A DNA stretch of 64,000 bases from Chelydra serpentina (taxonomy: Eukaryota; Chordata; Testudines; Chelydridae), in NCBI GenBank assembly GCA_037349315.1, contig JBAIAC010000042.1, positions 5,270,001-5,334,000 of the forward strand. Direction: 5' to 3'. Below, in pieces: positions 14,434 through 32,670 of this stretch (positions within the stretch are counted from its first letter, which is position 1; every line of letters starts with the position of its first letter). Under the pieces are notes generated by a model. The model was not told the DNA's origin. It saw nothing but the letters and a program-made list of their open reading frames with translations, and did not search any database. The translations under genes were made by a program, and so were the position numbers.

Positions 14434-15149
14434 ATGTAGTGTAACAAGCTGCTATCTGACATAACTTGCTACTTCAGTTGTACTGAGCATGCTCAGTAAC
14501 ATCTGCTGAAGCCACTGCCCTTCGCTCTGCCCTTACTTGGCAATAGATTCTGCAGACTGCTTTTTACAGGGATTAAAAAGGGTCCAAGGAGGCAAATCAG
14601 AGAAGGGGGGTGGCCAGAGAAGGCCAGGGTCTGAGCAGGGGGTGAAAACTGACTGATCGGTGGGGTCAAGCAGTTGGGGGCACGGTTAGGATAAGGGCTG
14701 AAGGGCAAAATCAGGGATGGAGAGGGGGTTGAAGGAGCCTGGGTTAAGCCCATGGCGAGGCGCTGCCAGAGGGTGACAAAGGGCAAAACCCCAGGACAGG
14801 CAGGGGATAACAGTTACCCTGGTGGACTGAGACACCAGTGTTTGCAAAAAGAGAGTGTGGGGAGCAGAGGGGCTTTTTCACCCCCCACCCCCGCCCGCCC
14901 TTGCAGACAGTACCTCTCAGCACGGGCTTCCCAGGGCTGGGTTCTTAAAGGCACAAGCACCCCAATGCCTAGTCACTGCAGCTCCTAGTTGTCTGATGTA
15001 ACCTACTGAGGTGCTGTAGGAGACTTAATTCAGTGAAATATTTTACATACACCCCCTCAGGAACAAAGAATCCCTTATTGGTGTATCTGAATGCATAAAG
15101 TCTCACAGCAGTTCACCAGTTTGTCTTATCTGCTGCTGGGATTCCCTGA
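14434..15149. repeat. Unclassified interspersed repeat, copy 1
   Basis: Contains ACTGAGCATGCTCAGTAACA and TTCTGCAGACTGCTTTTTAC, repeated in the same orientation at 15932-16640. Both copies begin with TGTAG, which is LTR-like, but the right ends are not clear. Other gene copies lack it. Confidence 0.5.
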
Positions 15150-15218
15150 CAGGTTTCAGAGTAGCAGCCATGTTAGTCTGTATCCGTAAGAACAGGAGCA
15201 CTTTTGGCACCTATTGCA
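15150..15218 (+). repeat. Head fragment of the GTTAGTCTGTATCC interspersed repeat
   Basis: CAGGTTTCAGAGTAGCAGCC then GTTAGTCTGTATCC and TTTGGCACCT: the 5' part of the family that is full length at 45861. The rest is missing. Confidence 0.7.
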
Positions 15219-15931
15219 TAAGATTTCACACTCACCCCCCTGCCAGAGCCAGCAGTGACTCCAGTCTGACACCGGTGTGGCTGAGATCTGAATCCTGCCC
15301 GGAAATCAGACCAGGGCCCTGGACAGCCCCCAACACTCAGGAGACAGACCCCAAAATTGTGAGTGTGTCTGAAAATAATAAATTGGGAGCAGGTTGTGTG
15401 GGGGGGGGGGGTGAGGGGGTGTCTGGATATTTCCCTTGTAGCTTCTGAGCCCTTAGGCAGAAGTCTCCATCTACCCCCAAAGCTTCATTGACTAGTTGCG
15501 GTAAAAGAATTCCTCTCTGGCTGCTGGGTGGGGCAGCCCCTCACCCTCTCCTGCCCCATGGGGTGGGGGAGCTGCCCTTGTATCTCTCCCTCTCATTCTC
15601 CCCGACCCCTACCCTGTTTCTCTCCCTTCCCCAGCCAGTCTGCTCCTGCTCTCACAGTCTCCTTGCAGCCTCCCCTCCCGACATCCCCCTTTTCCTTCGC
15701 AGTGTCCCCCCCCACTCTGAGTTTCCCTCTATTGCAGCCCTGTTCCCATCTGCCCGTAAGCCTCCCCTGATTCCTCTCCATCACCCCATCCTCCCTTCAG
15801 CGCATCCCCTGCCCTCATCCCATCCAATCCTGCCCCATGCATCCCCCTCCTGCCCCTCATACATCCCTGTTCCTCCCCTCAATCCCTTATTATCTACACC
15901 CCACACCCCTCTTCGGCCACATTCTGGTGTA
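15219..15931 (-). other. Gene A intron 1, C-rich part next to the promoter
   Basis: Pyrimidine-rich sequence homologous to 44560-44930 and 56690-56880. Its open frames are compositional. Confidence 0.45.
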
Positions 15932-16640
15932 GGGCGAGAAACTGCTATTTCTAGGAATTTGCTACTTAGGGTGCACTCAGCAAGCGCACACAAACTGAGC
16001 ATGCTCAGTAACATCTGCTGAAGCCACTGCCCTTCACCCGGCCCTTACTGGGCATAAGATTCTGCAGACTGCTTTTTACAGGAGTTTAAAAGGGAGAAAG
16101 GGGGCAAATTGGAGGAGGGGGTTGACCAGGGTCTGAGCAGGGGGTGAAAATTGACCGGTCGGTGGGGGAGGGGGTGTCAAGCAGCTGGGGGCAGGGTTAG
16201 GATAGGGGCTGAAGGGCAAAATCAGGGGTTAAGCCCAGGGGTGAGGCGCTGCCAGAGAGTGACAGAGGGCACAACCCTGGGGCAGAGGGGTAACAGTTAC
16301 CTCGGTGGTCTGAGACACCAGTGTCTGCAAACACGGGGTGGGGGGGCGGGAAGAGAGCAGAGGGGCTTTTTGATTTCCCCTTGCACAGGACAGCACCTCT
16401 CAGCCTGGGCTTCCCAGGGCTGGGTTCTTAAAGGCACAGGCATCCCAATGCCTAGTCCCCACCGCTCCTCTCTGTCTGGTGTAACCTACAGGAGACTTGA
16501 TTCAGTAGCAACTTGTGACAGAGGTACCCGGACCAGCGGGCGCTAAAGGTGACAGGTTGCAAATTAGGATTAGTCAACAAACAAAAGCCTTACCTATCAG
16601 TAACTGCTACTGGGAGCAAATTACGTCAGATAACTCCTCT
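15932..16640. repeat. Unclassified interspersed repeat, copy 2
   Basis: Direct-orientation homolog of 14434-15149; more than 400 bp align by eye, starting at ACTGAGCATGCTCAGTAACA (about 15994). It interrupts the C-rich flank that is continuous in the other genes. Confidence 0.5.
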
Positions 16641-16799
16641 CCCCACATCCCCCCGCCCCTTTCTCTCGCAGGACCCCTCCCCCCACAGCTGCCCTTTTTC
16701 CAGCCTCTTTCCCCTCAGCCCCATAATTCTCCCCCTGCAGCCTGATCCCCCTGCATCGCCCCATTCTCCCAGGCCCTCCCCGCGCACTTCTTTAGCCTC

Positions 16800-17190
16800 C
16801 TCCCTCTGCAGCCCAGGTGTGACCGGGGGCGGGTCTCTCTCACCTTCCCTCCGAGCGGGACCCCCCCGGGGCCCTGGCCGGGCTGGGGGTTCTGCCCTGG
16901 GAGAGGCTCCTGGGGAGTAGCGGGAAGGGCCCGGCTGGAGATTCCCCTCTCCCGGCTGCAGCCCGGGCTCCGGGCTCCCCGCACCAGCCGCCGGGGCTCG
17001 GGGATCTCGCCAGGAGCCTGGGAGCCGGAGTCACCGCAGCAGCTGCGATTCACTTCCTGCTGCCAGGACTGACCCCAGCGATCCTCCCACCCAGCTGCTC
17101 CTGGGTCCTAGCGATAAACCCATTGTGCTGCAGACCCCCTGCCCCAGACCCTGCCCCCTGGGGCCCCACCTCCCCTGGGCACGGGCAGCT
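16800..17190 (-). promoter_or_regulatory. CpG-island promoter and non-coding exon 1 of gene A
   Basis: The exon-1 donor (GGAAG/GTGAGAGAG on minus) lies at 16844. The CpG-rich body includes GGGATCTCGCCAGGAGCCTG and ends near GCTCCTGGGTCCTAGCGA. It is about 3.2 kb upstream of exon 2 of gene A. An ETS-like CAGGAAGTGA lies at about 17050 on the minus strand, in the segment conserved across all five islands. Confidence 0.75.
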
Positions 17191-18196
17191 TCTCTCCACA
17201 TTAAGGGAGCGTCATGCATAGAAGCCAGTGTACCCATTGGCGAAGAGACAAGAGACAATCCCAGAGCGTGGGGAGAAGGGGGGTTTCTATGGAGACTGGG
17301 GATTGTTCCAGGGAGTCCCCCAATGTCTACATGGACACAGGGGTGATGGGGGTCCCGGTCCTGGAGAGGCTGCCCAGAGACAGAGCTGTAGACCACATGT
17401 TTCTCTGTGACCCTGACTCTGTGTGTGGTTCGCTCTGGTGACAGACTGGCCAAGGGAGCAGTTGGCCAGAGCTGGTCTCTTGTCTGCACCCCACATTCAC
17501 GGGCTACCAGCGACCAGCTCCTCTCCCCTCACTCCATGGAGCTGTCAGTGCTTTGCTGCCAGGTTTCCTGGAGTTATTTGTGGGACCGGATTAATCCATC
17601 CCTGGGCTCTAGGCAAAACCCTCTTGTGTCTGGCCCCCACCCACACACACACACCAGGGATCCCCTCTCCCGGCTGGCTCCCCTGGGTGGGCACTGACCG
17701 CAGCTCCCTGTCGGACACCTGCATGTCAGCAGTGACGCTCTAGCTAATCTGTTTCAGGGGCTGGTGCTTCACTCACTCAGGTTTGGCCCCACACCCCCCG
17801 AATATGACAAGGGGCATGGCATGGGGGGACAAAATGGGGTGAGCTGTGTTGTGACCTGGTGCATGGGAGGTCACATTGCCACTAGCTCAATTTTGGCCTC
17901 ATGCGTCCCCCCTCCCCCTCCAAAAATGGGGTGCAGGCCTTGGGCCCTAAGCATATACTTAGGTTGCCTATGCCTTAATTCAGCCCTAACTGAACTTGAT
18001 CTGTCCTGGGCTGGGGGCCTGCAGGAGAGTTATGCAGTCGCTGTTGTGTGTCCAGAGGGGTCTGGTCCCTGTTCAGAGAGAGGAGGCTGTGCTCGTAGAG
18101 TGGATGCTTTGTCCCAGGAAGGGGGACCTATTCTTCCCCACTCACTGGCTAAAGTGATCCCCACTGACTGAGTTCAGCCTCGAAGGGGGAAGAGGT
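17191..18196. other. Flank between promoter A and gene B 3' region
   Basis: 17191-17790 is the duplicated promoter-upstream flank. The remainder is unique in this window and has no recognisable gene. Confidence 0.4.
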
Positions 18197-18780
18197 GTGA
18201 CAAAGTGGGAATTTTCTGTAATATTTTTGTATGAATAGTGGGCGTGTCTCAGTTTCCCCTATATGTGGCATTAACTAGGTGTCCGGAAAAGATTGTTTAC
18301 TCTCTGCAGAGACGTAGAGATCCACGCAGAGATCCATGTGACTCATGCTTAGATGTCTGGGTTCCATGTCTATGGAGAGTCTGTGAGAACACAATGGCCC
18401 CTTGAATTGCCCAGACATTTGGTACCTAGAAACTAACAACCATGAATGGCCCTCCTCCCCTCGGCAGTGTCAGCCCTGCTTGACCAGCTGGAGAACAAAG
18501 GGCTGAGGAGGAAGACCAGGGGACAAGGTCTGCCCAGGGACAAGAATAAAGGACTGATGAGGGGTTAGGTCAGGGGTTGTTAAGTGTGGGCTGCTGGAGG
18601 CTTAAGACTTTCTGGAACTCAAAGGAGAGGCAGGAGGACTCTGTGCTCTGGGCAAACCAAGATTGACCATGCTGTACCTTTCTGATCTCTGTGCTAACCA
18701 CAGATTCTCTCTGTCTTCCAGAAAACTAATAAACCCTCCTGCTTTCACAACACTGGCTGAGAGTCCCGGCAGATGCTGAA
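18197..18780 (+). mobile_element. LTR-like repeat
   Basis: Starts TGTGACAAAGTGGGAA with CTCAGTTTCCCCTATATG, a common turtle repeat start, and carries AACTAATAAACCCTCCTG near the end as a possible poly(A) signal. The right boundary is uncertain: sequence after about 18990 is shared with the right-edge unit and so belongs to the host flank. No retroviral genes are seen. Confidence 0.4.
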
Positions 18781-18989
18781 AGTGGGGGTGCCTTGCTCCC
18801 TTTGGGTGTAAAGTCTCTCTCAGGTGTCCAACTCAGGTGGACAGGGAGCTGAAGACTCCAAGGTTTGGTGAAATTAAGTGGCTTGCGGTCAGGAAAGTGT
18901 GAGAGCCGCAGAGCGGGGTTGGCACACTGCAGAGGTCCTTGCGGGGACTGTTCCAGAGCACTGGATTGGTAGATCCATGGCAGGATCTG

Positions 18990-20084
18990 TCTCTGTTTTT
19001 CATCCTGGGTCACATGTTTGCTGCCTCCTCCCTTGAGATCTGGGAGCCTGAACTGAGCAGCTGCTGCTCCCCCAACAGGGGAAAGAACTTTGCAGGCCAG
19101 TGGTAGGGCCCCTACCTGGGGGGATCCAGTCGTCTTTTCCAAGGACTCTGTAATGACTCCTCCAAAGTGTCACAGGTTCAGCAGGAGAGATTAAGGGACC
19201 CCCACATCAGAAGATCCCATGGCCCAGTGATGAGAGCACTGGGAGTCCCCTGTTCAAATTCTTTCTCCCCCATCAGGCAGAGGGAATCGAACCTGGGTCT
19301 CCCACATTTGGGTGATTACCCTCACCCCTGGGCTACATGCTTGAGGGAGAGATCACCCCGCACTCCCCTCCTCTGGCTGTTTTGTGCAGCTTGACATCTG
19401 CCTAACTCATTCTCACAGCCAGGCACCTAAGCCACCTGACTCCAGCAGAGGGGTTCCCAGCGGTGCATTCACAGGCAGAGAGAGGTGCTGGGAGGATGCT
19501 CAGTGCACCCAGGGCTGGGATTCACCTCACTTCCAGCTGCCTCCAATGCTAGGAGTCTTGTCTGTGCCAGCTGGGTGTTAGCCCCCTACCACAACCAGCC
19601 TCTCAGCCCCTGGAGCGCTCCCCCCCCGGGCCATACCAGCCCTGCAAGTTAACGCTAGATCCACTCCAGCCCCCGAGCCCTTCAGAGGGTGCCCTTGTGG
19701 TACCCAGCCCCCTATCATGCGATACCCACAGAAATCCCTGATCTGCAGTTCCCCAGGGACCTCTCTGACCCTGAGAGCATCCCAATGCCAGAGGCCAAGG
19801 GGCTCGCTGGTACTTAGCGGTTCCAGCTGGCTTAACCAGCCCAACTCATTGTTGCCATAATGTGGATCTAAAAGGTGCCATGTCGTATAGCACTGGAAAA
19901 CTACAAACTCACTGCTCAGTGATATTCTTGCATGAGGTACGTGTGGGCGATACATGAAGAACTGTAAATATAGATGAGCAGGAAGATGTTGTTAAAAACC
20001 TGGCTGGCAGGCTTAAGTCACCCCGCCCCAGCCAAAGGAATGTGGTTCTTCCTCCTGCCTGAACCTGTCTGCAATGTAAATGGA
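18990..20084. other. Distal 3' flank of gene B, duplicated
   Basis: 19000-19600 is homologous to 61780-62340, with GATCTGGGAGCCTGAA(C/T)TGA then GCAGCTGCTGCTCCCCCA in both. 19735-19850 is homologous to 37010-37140 and 45640-45760 (GAGAGCATCCCAATGCCAGA). 19208-19345 resembles an old tRNA-derived SINE. No gene. Confidence 0.45.
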
Positions 20085-20183
20085 AGTGACAAAGGGTCCT
20101 GTGGCACCTTATAGACTAACAGAGGTATTGAAGCATAAGCTTTCGTGGGTGAATACCCACTTCTTCGGATGCAAAGAGTGGGC
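20085..20183 (+). repeat. Short interspersed repeat (AAGCTTTCGTGGGT family) with 11-bp target duplication
   Basis: Core GTCCTGTGGCACCTTATAGA to ACCCACTTCTTCGGATGC. Flanked by ATGTAAATGGA at 20074-20084 and 20184-20194. The empty site is present in gene C's flank at about 37338 (CCAATGTAAATGGAGTGAGG). Confidence 0.85.
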
Positions 20184-20194
20184 ATGTAAATGGA

Positions 20195-22741
20195 GCGAGG
20201 GCAATGAACTTACATTTACACCAAGGGGAGACAAAGATGCCACTTCCCACTCTCAATGGGAGATGGAAGCCACAGCTCCAAGAAACCTTCCTGCCTCCTG
20301 AAGCGAGGTCATTGAACTCTGGGAGCTATAACCAGGCCACAAAGCCAGCTTGACACACATTACTGGGCAGATCCAAGCGGGCTGAGCTCTTGTACACTTG
20401 TGAAAAGTGGAACCTTCCAGCCAAGAGGTCTGAAGGTCCCCAGATACTGAATCTAGGTGAGAAACCTGCTGAGACCAAGGCTCCGATTCACTGAAGATAA
20501 ACGTAGACACTAGAAAGCATGTTTTGTTTGTAACCTGTCCTGACTCTTTCACACTTACTGGACATCCCTTAATCCTATGTTCCATGGGAATAAATTTATT
20601 TTTAGTTTTACAACAAACCATCCCAGTGAGGTGTTAATCCTCAGCTAACCTAACAGGATGGGGCTGTGCACTGTCTCTTTAAGAGATCAGCAAAGTTGCT
20701 ACCGTTCTGAGTGCTACACTCAAAAGGATCTGACCCTCCACAGGTGGTGACAACCCCTCACCGGTCTGGTTTGAACCCCACAGCATCACAATGGCACTAG
20801 ACTGTTTCAACTGAGACCACCGCTCCGGTATCAAGCTTGAATTTGCTGATAGTAAAACAAAAGGAAGTGGGGGAGGGATGGAAAAAAAAATTCAGAAAAC
20901 TGGGACAAGGGCCTACACTCACTAGAAGTTACATTTTCTTCCTGATAAAACAGATCCTCACCCAAAAGGTCAGTCGTTCACAGCATTTGCTAGCCCCAAG
21001 GAGCCAGCCCCCAGTCTTCCAGGAAGTATCCCGCTTCAGTGACTGGATCCAGAATGTCTTTCTCCTCCTTGTGACACACTACATCAGTGTTTTGTCCTTA
21101 TTCCCAGCCAGGGCGATCCCCTCGCCATCACATCCTCCTTCTCGTTGCCACAAGCTCTGTGTTTAGAGTTCAGCTTTGATGGTTTTCCATTCATTTTCTG
21201 AATAGGCACAATGGTGGACAGTTAAGCAACCCATTGCATAATGGGAAAGCCAGGGAAAACTCCCTCCAGTTTAAATGGGCTGTCACCAAGACGTGGGATT
21301 CCCTGGTGACTCACTTTCACTCCAACACCATACGGGGATCACTTTCAATATAGTTGTAATATAGTTATCACCCATACACGCATCTCACAATATTTCTGAG
21401 TATCAACAAGTGATGAGCTTTCAGGAGAGATCTCACATGCTACCCCTTATGGAGAAATACCAGGAAAACAGTGCATTAAGTGTAGTGAGTTTGTCAGGTC
21501 TGAGACAGGCATTGCTTGTATTGAACAGTGAGCCTTTTGCCCATGGGCCTTTGTGTTACAAGGCCCCGAAATCTGGGCCGCAGGGAGAGGTTTATCTCCA
21601 TTAGAGGAGCAAGGATTACGTTGTACCCTCTCCTCAGCATCTGCTGTTGGCTGTCTTAGGCAGCTCCTTGCCTAGCATGCTGGCTTTTGTGGATCCCATT
21701 CATAGGCCCCTCTCTCTCCCCGCATGCTTTGTATAGGGAGCCTGGGTGACTGAGTCAGGCTTTCTGGATCACTTTGATTCAGTGATTTTTCTAGTCTCTT
21801 TGTGAATCCAGGCCTTCGTAGCGGCCATCAGCCGGGTCTTTGGTCTCGAGACGATTGCAGACCAGGCTGCAGCAGAGGCCCTCCCATGTCCCTTTACGGT
21901 TTTCTGATGTTCACCGAATAAACCAGCCTTCTCCTGAGGGTACCTAGAACAGTCCCTGACTTTAAAAAAACACAGCTCATCTGTTGTAGCAAAATTACTA
22001 CATCACGCATAGGTGGCGGGAGACTACCCCCTTCAGGGAGGCTAATTCGCCAGCCAGTGGCCCCCCCAAGGTGGAGCTCCAAGACCCCCGCCGCTGGAGG
22101 AGCCCCGAGCTGCCGGCCGGCCAGCCCCAGCCACCCCAAGCTGCCAGCTGGCCTGAGGGCTGAGCTGAGCCACTGGACCGACCCCTGCCCCGGGCTGGCC
22201 CAAGCCGGCACCAGCCCCTGGCAGCTGGCAGGCCCGAGCCCCACCCCGGCTTCAGAGAAGAGGGGAGGGAGGCGGGGGTCTTACGGTGGAACATGGGCGA
22301 GGCCACGGCCTGGGTTAGGGGAGGCTTAGCCTGCTCTGGCCTTTGATACCCGCTGCCCATGACATCATCCAAGAGACAAACGCCATTGAGTTGGGTGCAC
22401 GGCCTCCCTTTGCTCGGCTCCAACTACATGAAAACTTGCCTAGCTCTCAGACAGCACTTTTGATAGCAGCTCAAGAAGCCCTTTACAAAACTTCTTGTCA
22501 TTCCTCTCCACAACTGCTCCACCCAGAGTCAAAACACCCACTTCCCCACGCTGATTAACTCCCCTCCTGCAGGAGGTGGGCGAATGGGAAATGCCAGCCA
22601 GAGGGGACTGCCCCTGCAGACGATGGATTTTCCCCACTGATCCAGAGAGGAGTCAGAAAACCCAACAAGTTGGCAGTTCTGGCATCTGTAGGCTGAGGTG
22701 GTGACGGCTGGGGCGAGAGGCTTCCCAGATGGACACTGGGA
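20195..22741. other. Gene B far-3' flank
   Basis: 20200-21030 is homologous to 37350-38520 (C) and 46810-48700 (D). 21600-22740 is homologous to the right edge (62340-63480). 22010-22330 is GC-rich and unique here. No gene is visible; the short open frames are not conserved between copies. Confidence 0.45.
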
Positions 22742-24082
22742 TCCTTTAGTCGAGACAAAGGACACTGGGAATTTGAGAAGCTAATTTCTACTTTATTATT
22801 TGAAAGCAAGAAAGAAAAGTTAATCTTGCCCACCTAGCCCAATGTTCGGCCCAGCCCGGCCCAGCTCCCACGGGCACCAGGGAGAGAGGAATGAGTTAAA
22901 GCTGGTAGAAAAGCACAGACAGTCCACAGGAGACACCAGGACCCGGCCACAAAGGCAAATGTTCCAAAGTAGGAAACGTGGGGAGTTCAGGTTTGAGGGA
23001 AGCCGTGCGGGGTGCGTGGAGCCCAGAGCGTGTCTATAGTCCACACGTAGGTGAGGAGACCAGCTGGGCCAACAGGCTCTCTTTGGGGTGGTCTAGCTTT
23101 AGGGCTGGCCAGACCTGTTCATTTCCCTGGCTCCTTTCTCCCTTCTGCCCAGCCTCATCCTCTCAGCAAGGAGACCCTGCCCCTTTCCCATCACTCCTCT
23201 TTCCGTAGCCCTTTAGACTTCAGGGACAGCTTCGCCCAGCACTGGTAGGCCAATTCCTGTCTCTCTCTGGCACTGGTGCAGCAAGTTCACAGTTCTCAGC
23301 CTCAGCTGTCTGGCTCTCAAGAGCAAACCCAGCAGTTTCCCAGCTCTGTTTCCCCCCACATCTCCCATCCTCTCCCCCTACTGACTGTATCTCACATCAC
23401 TGCAGGGATCAGGCAGTAAATTCTTTCCCCATTTCAGTCTCTGCCTCTCAGAGTTTAAATCTAGCGCTCACCCTCAGTGTCTGTGGGATAGATATTGATC
23501 ATTGGTGTTGTTCAAACCACACAAAAATCACATGAGAAGGTTAAAATGAAATATACAAAGGACTATTCTGACAAACAATCATTTGTCTCGTGATTTCCTC
23601 AATAAATCTACATTACATCCTGTCAAGCTAAACTAATAACAAAGTATGTGACCAAACAGCCTTCAGGAATAGAGAAAAACCCACAATCCAGGGTGGGCTA
23701 TAAAACACTTTCACATTCATAAAGTGAAATCCCAGAGAATCTTAAGACTCTATATCAGGAAAATAAATTTACCCATTTCCCTCTGACCTGGATAAGCCTG
23801 CTTTATTTCACACCTCATGGTTGTTAGTTAAAGAAGTTTTAGCATGAAGAAAGTAAGAAAGAAAGCCCAACTTCCCATCTACAAATGACCTGGACTAATC
23901 TAGAAAAAGCCTGGAAGGAATTTTTACCAATAGATGGAAACAGCAATAAACACAGAAAGCTCAATCTGTGCTTTCTTCTCCAACCCTCGGGAATCTGATT
24001 TAGGATCAGGGAAATCAAATGGTCATTTCTAAGCATGGACAGCCAAGAACACTGCGGCAAGTGGACGGGCAGAATGAGGAGA
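22742..24082 (-). other. 3' flank of gene B with conserved poly(A) signal
   Basis: Paralog of 5785-7114. The minus-strand AATAAA at 22792-22797 lies 3.57 kb past the stop of gene B, matching gene A. This block and the poly(A) signal are absent downstream of C and D. Confidence 0.45.
22792..22797 (-). terminator. Candidate poly(A) signal of gene B
   Basis: AATAAA on minus inside a block conserved downstream of A, B and at the right edge. Confidence 0.4.
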
Positions 24083-24090
24083 GGATAAAC

Positions 24091-24843
24091 CAGGTGGGCA
24101 AACGTTTTGGCCAAAGGGCCACATCTGGGAATAGAAATTGTATGGCGGGCCATGAATGCTCACAAAATTGGGGATGGGGTACGGGAGGGGATGAGGGCTC
24201 TGGGTGGGAGTGCAGGCTCCAGGGTGGGGCCAGAAATGAGTTCAGGAAAGGGGCTCCAGGCTGGGGCAGAAGGGTGTGGGCTCCGCCTGGGGGTGCAGGC
24301 TCTGGGGTGGGGCTGGGGATGAGAGATTTGGGGTGCAGGAGGCTGCCCTGGGCTGGGATCGAGGGGTTTTGGAGTGCGGGAGGGGGATCAGGGCTGAGAC
24401 AAGGGATTGGGGCACAAGGAGAAGCTCAGGGGTGCAGGCTCCAGGCAGCGCTTACCTCAAGTGACTCTTGGAAGCAGCAGCACATCCCTTCTCCAGCTCC
24501 TACGCAGAGGCATGGCCAGGCAGCTCTGCACATTGCCCTGTCCGCAGGCACTGCCCCTGCAGCTCCTATTGGCTGTGGTTCCCGGCCAATGGAAGCTGCG
24601 GGGGCAGTGCTTGGGGCGGGGGAAGCGTACAGAGCAGAGCCCCTTGGCTGCCCCTGTGTATAGGAGCCAGAAGGGGGCCATGCCGCTGCTTCCGGGAGCC
24701 GCGTGGAGTGGCTCCCAACACTGCTCCCTGGCTGGAGCACCAGAGTGGGGCAAGCCCCAGACCTCGCTTCCCAGCGGGAGCTCGAGGGCCGGATTAAAAC
24801 AGCTGGCGGATCCGGCCCGTGGGCAATAGTTTGCCCACCCCTG
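24091..24843. mobile_element. hAT non-autonomous element with perfect 8-bp target duplication
   Basis: Inverted ends CAGGTGGGCAAACG and AGTTTGCCCACCCCTG, flanked by GGATAAAC at 24083-24090 and 24844-24851. It is GC-rich inside without an intact transposase; all long open frames on both strands overlap and reflect composition. Confidence 0.9.
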
Positions 24844-24851
24844 GGATAAAC

Positions 24852-26357
24852 TTTCCAAGGTTTGGACAGAAGCTGCTGTGTCCCAGTGGAGCGTGAGGGT
24901 GATGGGGGACGGAGGGAATCCCTCGGACTCACCCCATCGCTCGCAAATAAAACAGAAGCTAAAACACCACATTTCACTGTCCCTGCTCCCACTTTTGTAG
25001 CATCTCTTTAATTGTGGCCCATAAGGGAGAAAATGTACAAACACCAAATGCTTTTCAGCACGGCCCGGAGTAATGTGAGACTCTTGGGAAATGAGAGAAT
25101 TTACCACCCGACACAGGTGCCTGAACGAGGGGGGGAGGGGGGGGCTGCCGCACCCCCTGGCTTGAAGCGGTTTCCATCATATCCAGGGTTTACAGTTTGG
25201 TTCAATGGCTCTCAGCGCCCCCCACTGTACAGATTGTTGCAGCGTCCCCAGGGGGCAGAGCTCAGTGACTCTATCAGTCACGCTGCTAATAGTGGGGCCT
25301 GAATGAATTAGATGGTCAGGCTCAGTCTAGGGCAGGATGAGTGGGGGAGAGTCAGGGGAGATGAGTTGGCTGATCCCGACCACGTTTCCTACCGTTTCCT
25401 TTGGAGGCTGATGCTGCGGAGGCAGAGGTGGGATCTCCAGGCCTCCCACGCAAGGCCCTGGGGCAGTGGTTCTCAACCTGCAATCAACACATAGCTGCAG
25501 CCCATGTGACATCCTCAGTGCCATACAGGTAGTATTGAATGCAGCCCACAATGGTAAATAAGTTGAGAACCGCTGCGGTCTGTGGGAATCAGCCCCTCTC
25601 AATGGCGCTGTCTGAATGCAGAGGGGGCAGGGAGAAGGGGCAGAGGGGGTGAGTGAAGAGAGGCAGCACGTCTCTACCCCTGTGCTCTCCCTCTACACTT
25701 ATCCCATGATCCCCAAACACTTGATAGCCCCAGCACCCAGCTCCCCCTGCTTCCCAGCTCCCCCAGCCCCAACCATTCAATCCCCAGTGTCCTCCCCATA
25801 ACCCATCAGCCTGGCCCCATAATGCTTGATCCCCCAGAGCCCAGCACCCTGGGGGATTCGGGGAGGGGAGGAGTTACCAGCCCCCAGGGACACTCCCCCT
25901 GCAGGGAACAGCCCCAGGTCAGTAGGGGAGTCCAGCCCAGGGGCTGGTGGAAGATGGGGGGTGGGGACAGGTGTCTAGAGTGAAGGTGGGGCCAGGTCCA
26001 AGTGTCCTTCTCCTCATCTCCATGGCAGGGGGATCATGGAGGGGAGGGGAAGGGAGAGGGGGGAACTTCAGCCAGGCAGAGGGAGCGCCTGGAGGAGTTT
26101 CTCTCTCTCCCTTCCCGCACCTGTGGCTCATCAGCTCAGCAGCCAGGGCTGAAGCAGGGAGGAGGGGCTGATGGGGGCTTCTCCTCCTCTGCCTGGGGTT
26201 TGCTTAGACCCGGCAGAGCCAAAGGGTCACTGACCAGCTCATGCTCGGCTGCTGCTGGATCCTCACCCCAGCGATGGGCAGTTGGGTCCTTGGGAGCCAA
26301 ATGCCCCTGATGTGTGTGGGAACGAGGAAATGGGTTTGTCACCATGGCCAGCCCCAG
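24852..26357 (-). other. 3' flank or 3'UTR of gene B, four-fold duplicated
   Basis: Paralog of 7535-9017, 38540-39605 and 48740-49625, containing a 112-bp hAT MITE at 25464. Confidence 0.55.
25464..25575. mobile_element. Short hAT MITE
   Basis: CAGTGGTTCTCAAC at the left and GTTGAGAACCGCTG at the right are inverted repeats of the hAT type; 112 bp in all. C and D lack it (GGCCCTGTGGGAATCAGCCC is continuous there). The target duplication is not clean. Confidence 0.75.
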
Positions 26358-32194
<5,837 letters not shown>

Positions 32195-32670
32195 TTCTCT
32201 TCCCTGTCCCCTGGAAATGTGGACGTGATTCCTCAGCCTGTCAGGGTGACAGCGGTGATTGGGAAGGGGCTTGAGGCAATTTCACACCTTGATTCTCTGC
32301 AGGCTTTCCTCCTGCAGAAATTAATTGCACTTAATCACAGTTTGAATCACACTGTTAAACAATAGAATACCAATTGAAATGTATGAAATATTTTTGGATG
32401 TTTTTCTACATTTTAAAATATATTGATTTCAATTACAACACAGAATACAAAGTGTACAGTGCTCACTTTATATTATATTTTATTACAAATATTTGCACTG
32501 TAAAAAAAAAGAAAAGAAACAGTATCTTTCAATTCACCTCATATAAGTACTGTGGTGCAGTCTCTCTATCGTGAAAGTACAACTTAAAAATGTAGATTAT
32601 CTTTTTGCGACATAACTGCACTCAAAAACAAAACAATGCAAAACTTTAGAGCCTATCAGTCCACTTAGTC

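Noticed and set aside
18197..19173. One 977-bp element with TGTGACA/TGTCACA ends
   Set aside because: Sequence from about 18990 to 19173 is also found in the right-edge unit without the left part, so it belongs to the host flank and the apparent inverted ends are coincidental.
24019..25107. Proteins of up to 216 residues on both strands
   Set aside because: They lie within a non-autonomous hAT element with perfect target duplication; GC-rich composition keeps several frames open.
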